Translations under genes and position numbers: made by a program | Source: MPNO01 sp965205995 | GTDB taxonomy: Bacteria; Pseudomonadota; Alphaproteobacteria; MPNO01 | Assembly: GCA_965205995.1 (NCBI GenBank) | Contig: OZ242200.1 | Location: 1,674,001 to 1,738,000 of the forward strand | Direction: 5' to 3' | Length of the DNA stretch: 64,000 bases | Shown here: positions 1-7,536 of the stretch, one piece after another | Position numbering within the stretch: the stretch's first letter is position 1 | Layout of the letters: every line of letters begins with the position of its first letter | Notes under the pieces: model-generated | The model's database searches: none | What the model saw: the letters and a program-made list of their open reading frames with translations, nothing else | What the model was told of the DNA's origin: nothing

Positions 1-125
1 TTGTGATCGCCGGCGAGCTCGGCGGCCCGGGCCATGAGCCCTTCATCGGGATCCGCGACCACGTCGCGCGAGCGCGGATCGACGATCATCAATTCCTCTT
101 CGATGCCGAGCGTAATATCGCTCAT
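1..125 (-). CDS. YbdK/GCS2-type carboxylate-amine ligase, N-terminal part (cut by window edge)
   Basis: The minus strand encodes 41 residues from an ATG at 125 before leaving the window. The start reads MSDITLGIEEELMIVD, and the LGIEEE signature within the first dozen residues is the hallmark of the YbdK-like glutamate-cysteine ligase 2 family. These enzymes are ATP-dependent carboxylate-amine ligases whose acidic residues bind metal. An upstream GGAAGGGA could serve as ribosome binding site, but it is rather far away. Only the N-terminus is visible, so substrate and completeness cannot be judged. The plus-strand frame over the same DNA is a shadow. Confidence 0.75.
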   Translation of the reverse strand, partial: MSDITLGIEEELMIVDPRSRDVVADPDEGLMARAAELAGDH

Positions 126-263
126 GAGCTCACGCGTTCCCTTCCAAAGGTTCGTCGTGCGAAATCGTTTCGCGCGGGGGACCCGGAGAATGCGGAATTC
201 TTCGCGGATTACGGCCCGGACATCAACCCGTCGGGACGCGACCCCGCCTGCCGGCGATGACGC

Positions 264-449
264 TCAATCGGGATCGTCGGTCTTCCGTTGGGTCTCGGGA
301 AACAGCCACACGGCAATCACCATGAACGCGCCGAGGCCGGCGGCCAGCCATTTGAGAAAGACTTCCCCGGCGTCGTGTTCGAACCAGAAGACGCCGCAGG
401 CAACCAGCACCACGACAACGGTAAGCGCCGCGCGAATATTGTTGGGCAT
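264..449 (-). CDS. Small two-helix membrane protein
   Basis: A 61-residue protein beginning MPNNIRAALTVVVV. It has two hydrophobic segments (about residues 7-22 and 31-50) separated by a short polar loop with FEHDAGE, and a charged tail ending KTDDPD. The ATG at 449 was chosen over an in-frame start at 515 because it follows a purine-rich AGGGGAAGGG Shine-Dalgarno region. It resembles small inner-membrane proteins of unknown function that are common in proteobacteria. No function is assigned. It is transcribed away from the PanB-like gene. The 138 bp between it and the ligase gene hold nothing recognisable. Confidence 0.55.
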   Translation of the reverse strand: MPNNIRAALTVVVVLVACGVFWFEHDAGEVFLKWLAAGLGAFMVIAVWLFPETQRKTDDPD

Positions 450-522
450 CGCCCTGCCCTTCCCCTCGATCGCCCGTCCGTCGCCGACATTGACGGTTTC
501 GACGCACTCCACCAAGATAGTA

Positions 523-536
523 CTTAATATATCACA
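523..536. promoter_or_regulatory. Candidate GntR operator, site 1 (upstream of PanB-like gene)
   Basis: The sequence cttaatatatcaca lies 25 bp before the PanB-like start, in an AT-rich patch unlike the surrounding GC-rich DNA. Its ATATATCA core is shared exactly with two other sites in the cluster, at 2257 and 5700, and it departs from the palindrome TGATATATCA by one base. Binding by the GntR protein encoded at 1524 is inferred. Confidence 0.45.
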
Positions 537-561
537 GATAGATCAATGGAAAGCGGGCGGC

Positions 562-1440
562 ATGGCACAGACCGGCGAGACGGAAAGGAAGAAGCGGACC
601 ATCACCGAGATCCGGGAATCCAAGACCACCGGCGAGAAGATGGTCTACATGTCCGTGCCGGACTATACCTCGGCGAAATGGGCGGAAATGGGCGGCGTCG
701 ATGTCGCCGTCGTCGGCGACAGCCTGGCGATGATCGCCCACGGGCATCCCAATACCGTCCCTGCGACGATGGAGATGATGATCATGCACTCGCAGGCGGT
801 ACGCCGCGGCGCCCCCAACACCTTCGTGCTGGGCTGCATGCCCTATCAGAGCTACAACACCGTCGACCGGGCGCTGGTGAATGCGACCCGCTTCATGCAG
901 GAGGCGGGGGCCGACGCGGTCAAACCCCAGGGCGGCAAGAGCCAGGCGCATGTTCTGCGGGCGCTGGTGGATGCCGGTATTCCGACCGCCTCCCATATCG
1001 GCCTGACGCCGCATACCGTGGCGGTGTTCGGCGGCTTCAGGATCCAGGGCCGGACCGCGGACGCCGCCATGAAGATCCTGGAGGACGCGCTGGCCATCGA
1101 GGATGCGGGGTGCTTCATGCTGGAGTTCGAGGCGGTGCCCGCCAGGATCGCCAGGCTGATCTCCGAACAGCTGGAAATCCCCACCATCGGGATCGGCGCC
1201 GGAGCCGGGACGGACGGCCAGATCCTCCTGTGCTATGATCTGCTCGGCGTATTCACCGACTTCAAGCCGAAATTCACCAAGCGATACACCAATCTGACCG
1301 AGGTCGCGGTGCGGGGAATATCGCAATACGCGAGCGAGGTCAGGGAAGGCGTCTTTCCGGACGATGATCACAGCTATGGCGTCGACGATACCGAGTACGA
1401 AGCTTTCGCGGCGATGGTCGAGAAGCGCCGCCAGATCTGA
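562..1440 (+). CDS. PanB-family (ketopantoate hydroxymethyltransferase-like) enzyme with altered metal site
   Basis: A 292-residue TIM-barrel protein of the PanB family. Family motifs are VGDS (D53), HIGLTPHTV near 145, GGFRIQGR near 157, E190 matching the catalytic base, and GIGAGAGTDGQ. PanB normally makes ketopantoate from ketoisovalerate and methylene-THF with Mg2+ bound by Asp45, Asp84 and Glu114 (E. coli numbering). Here the Asp84 position is C92 (GCMPY in place of ADLPF) and the Glu114 position is Q123 (VKPQGG in place of VKIEGG), while K121 is kept. A housekeeping PanB role is therefore doubtful. It sits beside a GntR regulator and TRAP genes, which suggests a catabolic lyase or transferase. 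The ATG at 562 gives normal PanB length; the longer open frame upstream lacks homology. Confidence 0.8.
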   Translation: MAQTGETERKKRTITEIRESKTTGEKMVYMSVPDYTSAKWAEMGGVDVAVVGDSLAMIAHGHPNTVPATMEMMIMHSQAVRRGAPNTFVLGCMPYQSYNTVDRALVNATRFMQEAGADAVKPQGGKSQAHVLRALVDAGIPTASHIGLTPHTVAVFGGFRIQGRTADAAMKILEDALAIEDAGCFMLEFEAVPARIARLISEQLEIPTIGIGAGAGTDGQILLCYDLLGVFTDFKPKFTKRYTNLTEVAVRGISQYASEVREGVFPDDDHSYGVDDTEYEAFAAMVEKRRQI

Positions 1441-1523
1441 TCCGCCCGCCCTATCGTCCGGCCCTGGCGGCGCCCGCAGCCGTCATGGTGACGATCGGTC
1501 CGGCCCGGTCCGGCACTGACACG

Positions 1524-2198
1524 ATGAAGCGCGCATCGGCGACCCTGACCGACCGCGCCTACGATCGGCTGGAAGAATCGATCGTCACATTGCGGCTGCA
1601 ACCCGGTTCCGTGCTGTCGGAAAGCGCGCTTGCCGCCGATCTCGGTTTCGGCCGCACACCGATCCGCGAGGCGCTGCAACGTCTCGCGCGCGAGGGGCTT
1701 GTCGTCATCCTTCCGCGGAAGGGAATCCTCGTCTCCGATATCAATCCGCGCAACCAGCTCCTGCTTCTGGAAGTCCGGCGGGAATTGGAAAGACTGATCG
1801 CCCGCAAGGGCGCGCTTCGGCGCACGGAGGAAGAACGGCTGCAGTTTCTCGAAATCGCCGACGGCATGGAGAAGGCATCGCGCGAGAACGACGACATCGC
1901 GTTCATGCGATACGACCAGGCGCTCAATCAACTCGAGGCCCAGGCGTCGCACAACGAATACGCGCAGCGCGCCATGGGTCAGACGCACGGGCTGTCCAGA
2001 CGCTTCTGGTACATGCACTACAGGGAGGCGGCGGATCTGCCGCTCTGCGCCAGGTTGCATGCCGAGCTCGCGCGCGGCATCGCCGAAGGCGACCCGGATG
2101 CGGCCGCACGGGCCGCCGATCGTCTGATCGACTATGTGGAAGAATTCACCCGCGCGACCCTGGACTCCGTATCGCCGGGTCGCGCGGTCGGGAGCTGA
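1524..2198 (+). CDS. GntR family transcriptional regulator (FCD subfamily)
   Basis: A 224-residue regulator with an N-terminal winged helix-turn-helix (about residues 5-70, including ESALAADLGFGRTPIREAL and the wing LPRKGILV) and an all-helical C-terminal FCD-type ligand domain (about 78-208). FCD regulators usually sense small organic acids and repress adjacent catabolic or transport genes. The gene starts 83 bp after the PanB-like gene on the same strand and precedes the TRAP genes. It is the obvious candidate for binding the three ATATATCA elements of this cluster. The ATG at 1524 was preferred to an in-frame start at 1485 because conserved sequence begins shortly after it. Confidence 0.88.
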   Translation: MKRASATLTDRAYDRLEESIVTLRLQPGSVLSESALAADLGFGRTPIREALQRLAREGLVVILPRKGILVSDINPRNQLLLLEVRRELERLIARKGALRRTEEERLQFLEIADGMEKASRENDDIAFMRYDQALNQLEAQASHNEYAQRAMGQTHGLSRRFWYMHYREAADLPLCARLHAELARGIAEGDPDAAARAADRLIDYVEEFTRATLDSVSPGRAVGS

Positions 2199-2256
2199 GA
2201 CAGCGCTCGACCGCGCGGGCCAACTTTACAAGCGTTCGCGGCCGGAATAGCATACC

Positions 2257-2270
2257 AGAGATATATCAGA
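2257..2270. promoter_or_regulatory. Candidate GntR operator, site 2 (upstream of DUF6166-TRAP unit)
   Basis: The sequence agagatatatcaga ends 11 bp before the ATG of the DUF6166 gene. It matches the palindrome at 5700 in 11 of 14 positions, including the whole ATATATCA core. A bound repressor here would cover the start region of the TRAP transcript. The regulator assignment is inference. Confidence 0.45.
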
Positions 2271-2281
2271 GTGACGGCGCG

Positions 2282-2626
2282 ATGAAGGTCTATTCCGGCT
2301 CCCGGACCATCGACGGCATCGTGGTGCTGGTCGACGGCAAACCGCTCGATGGCCGCTACGGCTTGAAGCGATTCACGACAACCGGATTCGAATGGACCTA
2401 TGAGGGCGCCGGGCCCGCCCAGCTCGCATTGGCCTTGCTGGCCGACCATCTGGATGACGACGGAAAAGCCTTGGATCTCTGCCCGAATTTCATGCGCTCC
2501 GTCGTCGCCAATCTGGAGAACGACTGGGAGTTGACGGGCGACGACATCGACCGGGCCCTTGAGACCCTCGGGGACCGGAGTTCGCTAGAGACACAACAAA
2601 CCAATGAAGGGAGGAGCACATCATGA
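2282..2626 (+). CDS. DUF6166 family protein
   Basis: A 114-residue soluble acidic protein beginning MKVYSGSRTIDG. The pattern of a short N-terminal beta region (VVLVDGKPLD), then FEWTYEGAGPAQLALALLADHL, matches the DUF6166 family as I recall it. Its molecular role is unknown. The stop overlaps the start of the TRAP binding-protein gene by 4 bp (ATGA), so the two are very probably translationally coupled. A candidate operator lies just upstream. No signal peptide or membrane segment is visible. The C-terminal tail after about residue 95 is polar and low in conservation. Confidence 0.65.
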   Translation: MKVYSGSRTIDGIVVLVDGKPLDGRYGLKRFTTTGFEWTYEGAGPAQLALALLADHLDDDGKALDLCPNFMRSVVANLENDWELTGDDIDRALETLGDRSSLETQQTNEGRSTS

Positions 2627-3684
2627 CCCTTACTCGAATTTATGCCCGACTGGCCGCGGCGGCGGTATTGGCGCTTGCCGTGACCGCGGCGCAGTCGGCC
2701 TTTGCCGCCGGCGAGCACAAGTGGAAAATGGCCGCAAGCTGGGGCGGCGGGCCGCTGATGAAGATCGGCGCCGAGGCCGTGGCCAAGAAGATCGACTTCC
2801 TGACCGAGGGCCGCGTCAAGGTGCGGGTCTTCCCGTCAGGACAATTGTCCAAGGGGTTGGAGGTCCGCAGCGCCGTCGCCAAGGGGGTGGCCGAGGCGGG
2901 TCACACCTGGATGGGCTATGACTGGGGCAAGGACAAGACCACCGTGCTGTTCGGCGGCTATGCCGGCTCCATGGATTCCGAGCGCATGCTGCACTGGATC
3001 TATGAGGGCGGCGGGCTGGAGATGTGGCAGCAATTCGCCCAGGAACGCTTCGGGCTCGTCTCGTTCCCCTGCTTCACCCGTACCGCCGAAGCCTTCCTGC
3101 ATTCCCGCAAGGCGGTGAAGACCCTCGCCGACCTCAAGGGTCTCAAGTTCCGCACCGCGGGCGCCTGGCTGGAAATCTCCAAGGGTCTCGGCGCGGCGCC
3201 GGTCACCATGCCGGGCGGCGAGGTCTACACCTCGCTGGAGCGCGGCGCGATCGATGCCACGGAATGGGGCACGCTCTACGAGAACATCTCGTCGGGCTTC
3301 CACAAGATCGCCAAATACGTGATCATTCCCGGCGTTCACCAGCCGACCGCGCCGTTCGAGCTGGTCGTCAACCAGAAGGCTTGGGCCAAGCTCTCCGACC
3401 GGGACAAGGAGCTCGTGGCTCTGGCGGCCAAGACGGTCACCTTTGAGAGCTGGACGCGGATCGGCCACGAGGACGCCAAGGCGCTCGACTTCTACAAGAA
3501 GGAGGGCAACGAGATCATCGTGCTCGACGCCGACGTCCAGCGGCAGGCGAAGAAGCTGGCGATCGCATGGGCGCGGGAGCAGGCCAAGACCAACCCCTGG
3601 TTCGACAAGGTGCTGAAGAACCAGCTGGCCTTCGAGCAGCTGTGGCGTCAGGCGTCGCATTATCGGAACGTGATCTCCGACTAG
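2623..3684 (+). CDS. TRAP transporter periplasmic solute-binding protein (DctP family)
   Basis: A 353-residue secreted protein with a clear signal peptide (hydrophobic stretch 9-23, cleavage near AFA-AGE). The mature part shows TRAP solute-receptor features: KWKMAASWGGG at the start, the central LKGLKFRTAG whose Arg normally salt-bridges the carboxylate of the ligand, and GGEVYTSLERGAIDATEW. The last motif resembles TakP-like receptors for 2-oxo acids. It delivers substrate to the DctQM membrane pair encoded next. It overlaps the DUF6166 gene by 4 bp. The substrate cannot be read from sequence, but a carboxylate (possibly a keto or hydroxy acid) is likely. Confidence 0.9.
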   Translation: MTLTRIYARLAAAAVLALAVTAAQSAFAAGEHKWKMAASWGGGPLMKIGAEAVAKKIDFLTEGRVKVRVFPSGQLSKGLEVRSAVAKGVAEAGHTWMGYDWGKDKTTVLFGGYAGSMDSERMLHWIYEGGGLEMWQQFAQERFGLVSFPCFTRTAEAFLHSRKAVKTLADLKGLKFRTAGAWLEISKGLGAAPVTMPGGEVYTSLERGAIDATEWGTLYENISSGFHKIAKYVIIPGVHQPTAPFELVVNQKAWAKLSDRDKELVALAAKTVTFESWTRIGHEDAKALDFYKKEGNEIIVLDADVQRQAKKLAIAWAREQAKTNPWFDKVLKNQLAFEQLWRQASHYRNVISD

Positions 3685-3807
3685 CCCCGTCACCCCCAAC
3701 GGTCGAGGAAGGTCGCGGCACGCGCCGCGCCTTCCTCGCCGACCCCGCCGGCTGAAGCTCCGGCCGAACGCGGCGATGTCACGCTCAGGCGCGGGGGCGC
3801 TGCGATC

Positions 3808-4332
3808 ATGATGGCAATGGTTCGCCTCATCGACCGGCTGAGCGGGTTGTCCGGCGTCGTTGTCGCCTGGGTCGTGTTCCCCCTGATCCTCGCGAGCTGC
3901 TTCGAGGTCTTTTCCCGCTATGCGCTGAACGCGCCGACGATATGGGCGTTCGAGCTGGGTTACATGGCGATGGGCACCCATGCCCTGATCGGCGCCGCCT
4001 ATACGCTGCGGGAAGGCGGCCATATCCGCATCGACGTGCTCTACAGCCGCTTTGCCGACAAGACCAAGGCGGTCGTCGACGCGGCCGGGTATTTGCTGCT
4101 GTTTCTGCCGGTGGTCTGCTGGGTCAGTTGGGGCCTCTGGGACTATTGGGTCGAGGCCTATGTCGGCAACGACCATTCGGGACAATCCGCCTGGAACCCG
4201 GTGATCTGGCCGTTTCGTCTGGTGTTTTTCGTCGGCTATTTCCTGCTCGCGTTGCAGGGCGTGGCGGAGCTCGCCAGATGCGTTCGCGTCCTGACCGGGA
4301 AGACGCCCGAGGGGCAGCCGCCCGATGGGTGA
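3808..4332 (+). CDS. TRAP transporter small permease subunit (DctQ family)
   Basis: A 174-residue integral membrane protein with four hydrophobic segments. It contains the DctQ-typical RYALNAPTIWAFELGY and the ALIGAAYTLREGGHIRIDVLY region that contacts the large subunit. It forms the Na+-driven importer with DctM and the upstream binding protein. It begins 123 bp after the receptor gene; that gap holds no recognisable gene or strong hairpin. An ATG three bases into the chosen start (MM) is an equally possible start. Its end overlaps the DctM gene by 8 bp. Confidence 0.9.
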   Translation: MMAMVRLIDRLSGLSGVVVAWVVFPLILASCFEVFSRYALNAPTIWAFELGYMAMGTHALIGAAYTLREGGHIRIDVLYSRFADKTKAVVDAAGYLLLFLPVVCWVSWGLWDYWVEAYVGNDHSGQSAWNPVIWPFRLVFFVGYFLLALQGVAELARCVRVLTGKTPEGQPPDG

Positions 4333-5647
4333 TTATCTTGCCTTGATCATGTTTCCGGTGTTGTTGCTGACGCTGTTTCTGGGGTTCCCCGTCGCCTTTT
4401 CCATGATGGGCGTCGCCCTGGTCTTCGGCTATCTGACCTTCGATACCGCGGTCGTCTTTCAGTTCGCCCAGAAGGTCGACGCCGTCGCATCGAATTTCGT
4501 CCTCGCGGCCGTGCCGTTGTTCATTTTCATGGGGGCGATGCTGGAGCGTTCCGGGATCGCGGAAAAGCTGTTCGAGGCGGTGCATCTCTGGACCCGCCGG
4601 CTGCCCGGCGGCCTGGCCGTCGGCACCGTCGTCATGTGCGTGATTTTCGCCGCATCGTCGGGGGTCATCGGCGCCACCGAGACCGTCGTCGGGCTGCTCG
4701 CGATCCCGGTGATGATGAGATACGCCTACGACAAGGGCCTGATCTCCGGCACCATCTGCGCCGGCGGTTCGCTCGGGACCATCATTCCCCCGTCGGTGGT
4801 GGTGGTGGTGCTGGGCCCGGTGGCCGATGTCTCGGTCGGCGATCTCTTCGTCGGGATGGTGTTTCCCGGCTTGCTGATGGCCGGGCTCTACATCGCCTAT
4901 ATCCTGGTTCGTTGCACCCTCGACCCCCGGGCCGGGCCGAGGATTCCGCCGTCGCCGGACGAGCCGCCGCTGCTCGCGAGGATCCACGTCACGCTGGTCG
5001 CCCTGGCTCCGCCCGTGGCGATGATCACCGCGGTGCTGGGTTCGATCATGTTCGGCCTCGCCGCGCCCACGGAAGCGGCCGCGCTCGGTGCGCTGGGGTC
5101 GATAATCCTGGCGATCCTCTATCGGCAATTCAGCCTCACGGTGTTGAACGAGGCCGTGCTGAGGACCCTGAAGGTCACCTGCATGATTTTCCTGATCCTG
5201 CTCGGCGGGAACATGTTCGCCGGCGTCTTCGTGGGGTCCGGCGGCATCGCACTGGCGCAGGACCTCATCCAGCAGGCCCAGTTGACGCCGTGGATGACGC
5301 TCGTCGTGTTCCTGTTCATCTGTTTTGCCGCCGGGTTCGTGCTGGACTGGATCTCGGTGCTGTTGATCTTCATCCCGGTCTTCATGCCCATCGTCGAGGC
5401 GATGGGGTTCGATCCGGTCTGGTTCTGCGTCATGTTCCTGGTGGTGATCCAGACCAGCTATCTGACGCCGCCGATGGCTCCGGCGATCTTCTATCTGCGC
5501 GGCATCAGCCCGCCGGAGATCACCCTCCGCCACATGTTTTCCGGCGTCGTCCCCTTCATCCTCCTGCAGTTGGTCTGTCTGGCGATCGTCGGCTATTTCC
5601 CGCAAATGGTGCTCTGGCTGCCGGCGCAGCTCCTCGGTTTCAGGTAG
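4325..5647 (+). CDS. TRAP transporter large permease subunit (DctM family)
   Basis: A 440-residue polytopic protein of the usual DctM length, with roughly a dozen membrane helices. Family motifs include FLGFPVAFSMMGVA, the FIFMGAMLERSGIAEKLFEA segment, the AASSGVIGATETVVGLLAIP hairpin region, and LDWISVLLIFIPVFMPIVEAMG near the C-terminus. It is the Na+/solute-translocating subunit. It overlaps DctQ by 8 bp, which implies coupled translation. No terminator hairpin is evident after the stop; the next transcription unit starts behind its own palindromic element at 5700. Confidence 0.93.
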   Translation: MGDYLALIMFPVLLLTLFLGFPVAFSMMGVALVFGYLTFDTAVVFQFAQKVDAVASNFVLAAVPLFIFMGAMLERSGIAEKLFEAVHLWTRRLPGGLAVGTVVMCVIFAASSGVIGATETVVGLLAIPVMMRYAYDKGLISGTICAGGSLGTIIPPSVVVVVLGPVADVSVGDLFVGMVFPGLLMAGLYIAYILVRCTLDPRAGPRIPPSPDEPPLLARIHVTLVALAPPVAMITAVLGSIMFGLAAPTEAAALGALGSIILAILYRQFSLTVLNEAVLRTLKVTCMIFLILLGGNMFAGVFVGSGGIALAQDLIQQAQLTPWMTLVVFLFICFAAGFVLDWISVLLIFIPVFMPIVEAMGFDPVWFCVMFLVVIQTSYLTPPMAPAIFYLRGISPPEITLRHMFSGVVPFILLQLVCLAIVGYFPQMVLWLPAQLLGFR

Positions 5648-5699
5648 CGACGATGACCGATGACCGGGGGGCTTGACCTTCGCTCCCGGTTGATGTTTT

Positions 5700-5713
5700 A
5701 CTGATATATCAGT
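5700..5713. promoter_or_regulatory. Candidate GntR operator, site 3 (perfect 14-bp palindrome)
   Basis: The sequence actgatatatcagt is a perfect 14-bp inverted repeat in the 121-bp gap between the DctM and dioxygenase genes, 55 bp before the dioxygenase ATG. It is the best-formed of the three ATATATCA elements and suits a dimeric GntR/FCD repressor. Use of the site by the GntR protein encoded at 1524 is inferred from shared sequence and gene order. Confidence 0.55.
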
Positions 5714-5768
5714 CACTGGGCGGGATACGACACTGCCGCTGGATCCCGCGCGCAAGCCGAGAACCGCC

Positions 5769-6668
5769 ATGACACCAGACGATATTCGTTCAATCCCGCC
5801 CAAAATCCTGAGCGAGGCGCAGCGGGAGTCCTATTTCGAGACCGGCTATCTGCTGGTGGAAAAGGCCATATCGGAGGACTGGCTCGAACGATTGCGCGCG
5901 ACCACCGACGAGATGATCGAGCGTGGCCGCCGGGTTGCGAGTTCGGACGCCGTATGGGACCTGGAAGAGGGTCACAGCGCCGCCAATCCGCGCCTGCGCC
6001 GGCTTTCCAGCCCCAACGACCAGCATCCGACCTACTGGGACTACGCGGCCAATTCGATCCTGCCGGATATCGTCGCCGACCTCATCGGACCCAATGTGAA
6101 GTTCCACCATTCCAAGCTCAACTTCAAATGGGCCGACGGCGGCGAAGAGGTCAAATGGCACCAGGACATCGGCTTCTGGCCGCACACCAACTACAGCCCG
6201 TTGACGGTGGGCACCTATCTGTACGATTGCGGCCCCGACCAGGGGCCGCTCTGCGTGGTCTCGGGGAGCCACGACGAGCCGCTCCGCGATCAATACAACG
6301 AAAAGGGCGAATGGGTCGGCTGCCTGTCCGACGACGATGCGGCGGAAATCGACATGTCCCGGGTGAGCGAGCTGGAAGGACCGGCGGGATCGATCACCAT
6401 TCACAACTGCCGCACGATTCACGGCTCCCGGCCGAACGACTCGGCGACCGGCCGCCCGCTATTGTTGAACGTCTATGCGGCCGCCGACGCGTTCGCCTAT
6501 ACCGCCAATCCGCTTCATTCCCGTTACGACCAGGCGATCCTGCGCGGCGGGCCCGTCCGATGGGCCCATCACGACCCGCGCCCGTGCCTGATGCCGCCGG
6601 ATTGGTCGGGCGGCTACACGTCGATATTCTCCCTTCAGCAAGAGGAAGACCGGCGCGCGGCGCGGTAG
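5769..6668 (+). CDS. Phytanoyl-CoA dioxygenase (PhyH) family Fe(II)/2-oxoglutarate oxygenase
   Basis: A 299-residue soluble oxygenase with the facial triad of the PhyH family: H131 and D133 in WHQDIGFWPH, and the distal H218 in IHGSRPN. R229 eleven residues later is placed to bind the 2-oxoglutarate carboxylate. Such enzymes hydroxylate aliphatic carbons of varied small molecules or acyl groups, coupled to decarboxylation of 2-oxoglutarate. The gene follows its own palindromic element and is followed 26 bp later by a fatty-acid-hydroxylase gene, so the two oxygenases probably form one unit under GntR control. The substrate is unknown; it need not be a phytanoyl thioester. Confidence 0.87.
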   Translation: MTPDDIRSIPPKILSEAQRESYFETGYLLVEKAISEDWLERLRATTDEMIERGRRVASSDAVWDLEEGHSAANPRLRRLSSPNDQHPTYWDYAANSILPDIVADLIGPNVKFHHSKLNFKWADGGEEVKWHQDIGFWPHTNYSPLTVGTYLYDCGPDQGPLCVVSGSHDEPLRDQYNEKGEWVGCLSDDDAAEIDMSRVSELEGPAGSITIHNCRTIHGSRPNDSATGRPLLLNVYAAADAFAYTANPLHSRYDQAILRGGPVRWAHHDPRPCLMPPDWSGGYTSIFSLQQEEDRRAAR

Positions 6669-6694
6669 CCGGTGCGAACGAGGAGGACCGCGAG

Positions 6695-7465
6695 ATGATG
6701 AGCCAGCGACAGGTCGAGTTCCGCCGGGAGTACCGCTCTCGAATCGCCGGTTGGTACAACGGGTATTTCCATGTGGCGGTGATCTATGCGATGGGCGCCG
6801 CGGCGCTGCTCTACTTCCTGAGCCACCTGCAGAGCGTCCTGTGGTGGGAATGGCTGTCCGTGCCGGTGGTCTTTCTCGGCTGCAACGTCTTCGAATGGAC
6901 GGTCCACCGTTTCGTCATGCATCGGCCCTACAACCAGCCCGGGCTGAGGGCCGTCTATGTGCGCCACACGCTGAACCATCACCAGTTCTTTTCCGATTCC
7001 GAAATGCGCTTCCGGGATCCGGGCGACTGGCGGGTGACGGTCTTTCCGCCCTTTGCCCTGGTCACCTTCATCGTCATGTCGGCGCCGGCCGCCGCGGTCC
7101 TCGGCCTCGCGGTGTCCGCCAATGTCGGCTGGCTGCTGATCGCCACCACGGTGAGCATGTATCTGATCTACGAGTTCATGCATTACTGCTGCCATGTCGA
7201 CGAGAACGCGTTCGTCCGCAACTGTCCCTTCGTGAACACGCTGCGCCGCCATCATTTCGCGCACCACAACACGCGCCTCATGATGGAGGTCAACATGAAC
7301 CTGACCTTTCCGATCGCCGACTGGATGTTCGGCACCTCGGACCTCGATCGCGGGCTCCTCGGCCATCTCTTCAACGGGTACAGCGAAAAGCACCTGAAGA
7401 AGAATTTGCGCGGCGCGCCGGTCCCGCCTCTGGCTCTCGCCGGCGAGGCGCTGCCCGCGGATTGA
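6695..7465 (+). CDS. Fatty acid hydroxylase / sterol desaturase superfamily membrane protein
   Basis: A 256-residue membrane protein with the diiron histidine clusters of this superfamily: HRFVMH, HTLNHHQ, HYCCHVDE and RRHHFAHHN. Several hydrophobic segments (about residues 24-42, 50-65, 106-150) place the active site at the cytoplasmic membrane face. Members hydroxylate or desaturate lipids and sterols using O2. The ATG at 6695 has an AGGAGG Shine-Dalgarno eight bases upstream; the next in-frame ATG is immediately adjacent. It is probably cotranscribed with the PhyH-type gene. The lipid or small-molecule substrate is not predictable. Confidence 0.87.
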   Translation: MMSQRQVEFRREYRSRIAGWYNGYFHVAVIYAMGAAALLYFLSHLQSVLWWEWLSVPVVFLGCNVFEWTVHRFVMHRPYNQPGLRAVYVRHTLNHHQFFSDSEMRFRDPGDWRVTVFPPFALVTFIVMSAPAAAVLGLAVSANVGWLLIATTVSMYLIYEFMHYCCHVDENAFVRNCPFVNTLRRHHFAHHNTRLMMEVNMNLTFPIADWMFGTSDLDRGLLGHLFNGYSEKHLKKNLRGAPVPPLALAGEALPAD

Positions 7466-7536
7466 AGCGCCGGACCCTGCGGCGGCGGGCGCGGCGGAAA
7501 GCCGGTAACGCCGACAAGGGCGGCAGGAATCCTCGT

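Noticed and set aside
3..260. Plus-strand 85-codon frame at the window start
   Set aside because: It is antisense to the YbdK-type ligase start and has no domain or ribosome binding site.
4124..5803. 559-codon minus-strand frame across the TRAP permease gene
   Set aside because: It is a His/Asp/Arg-rich shadow of DctM and extends past both ends of the gene without a plausible start or domain.
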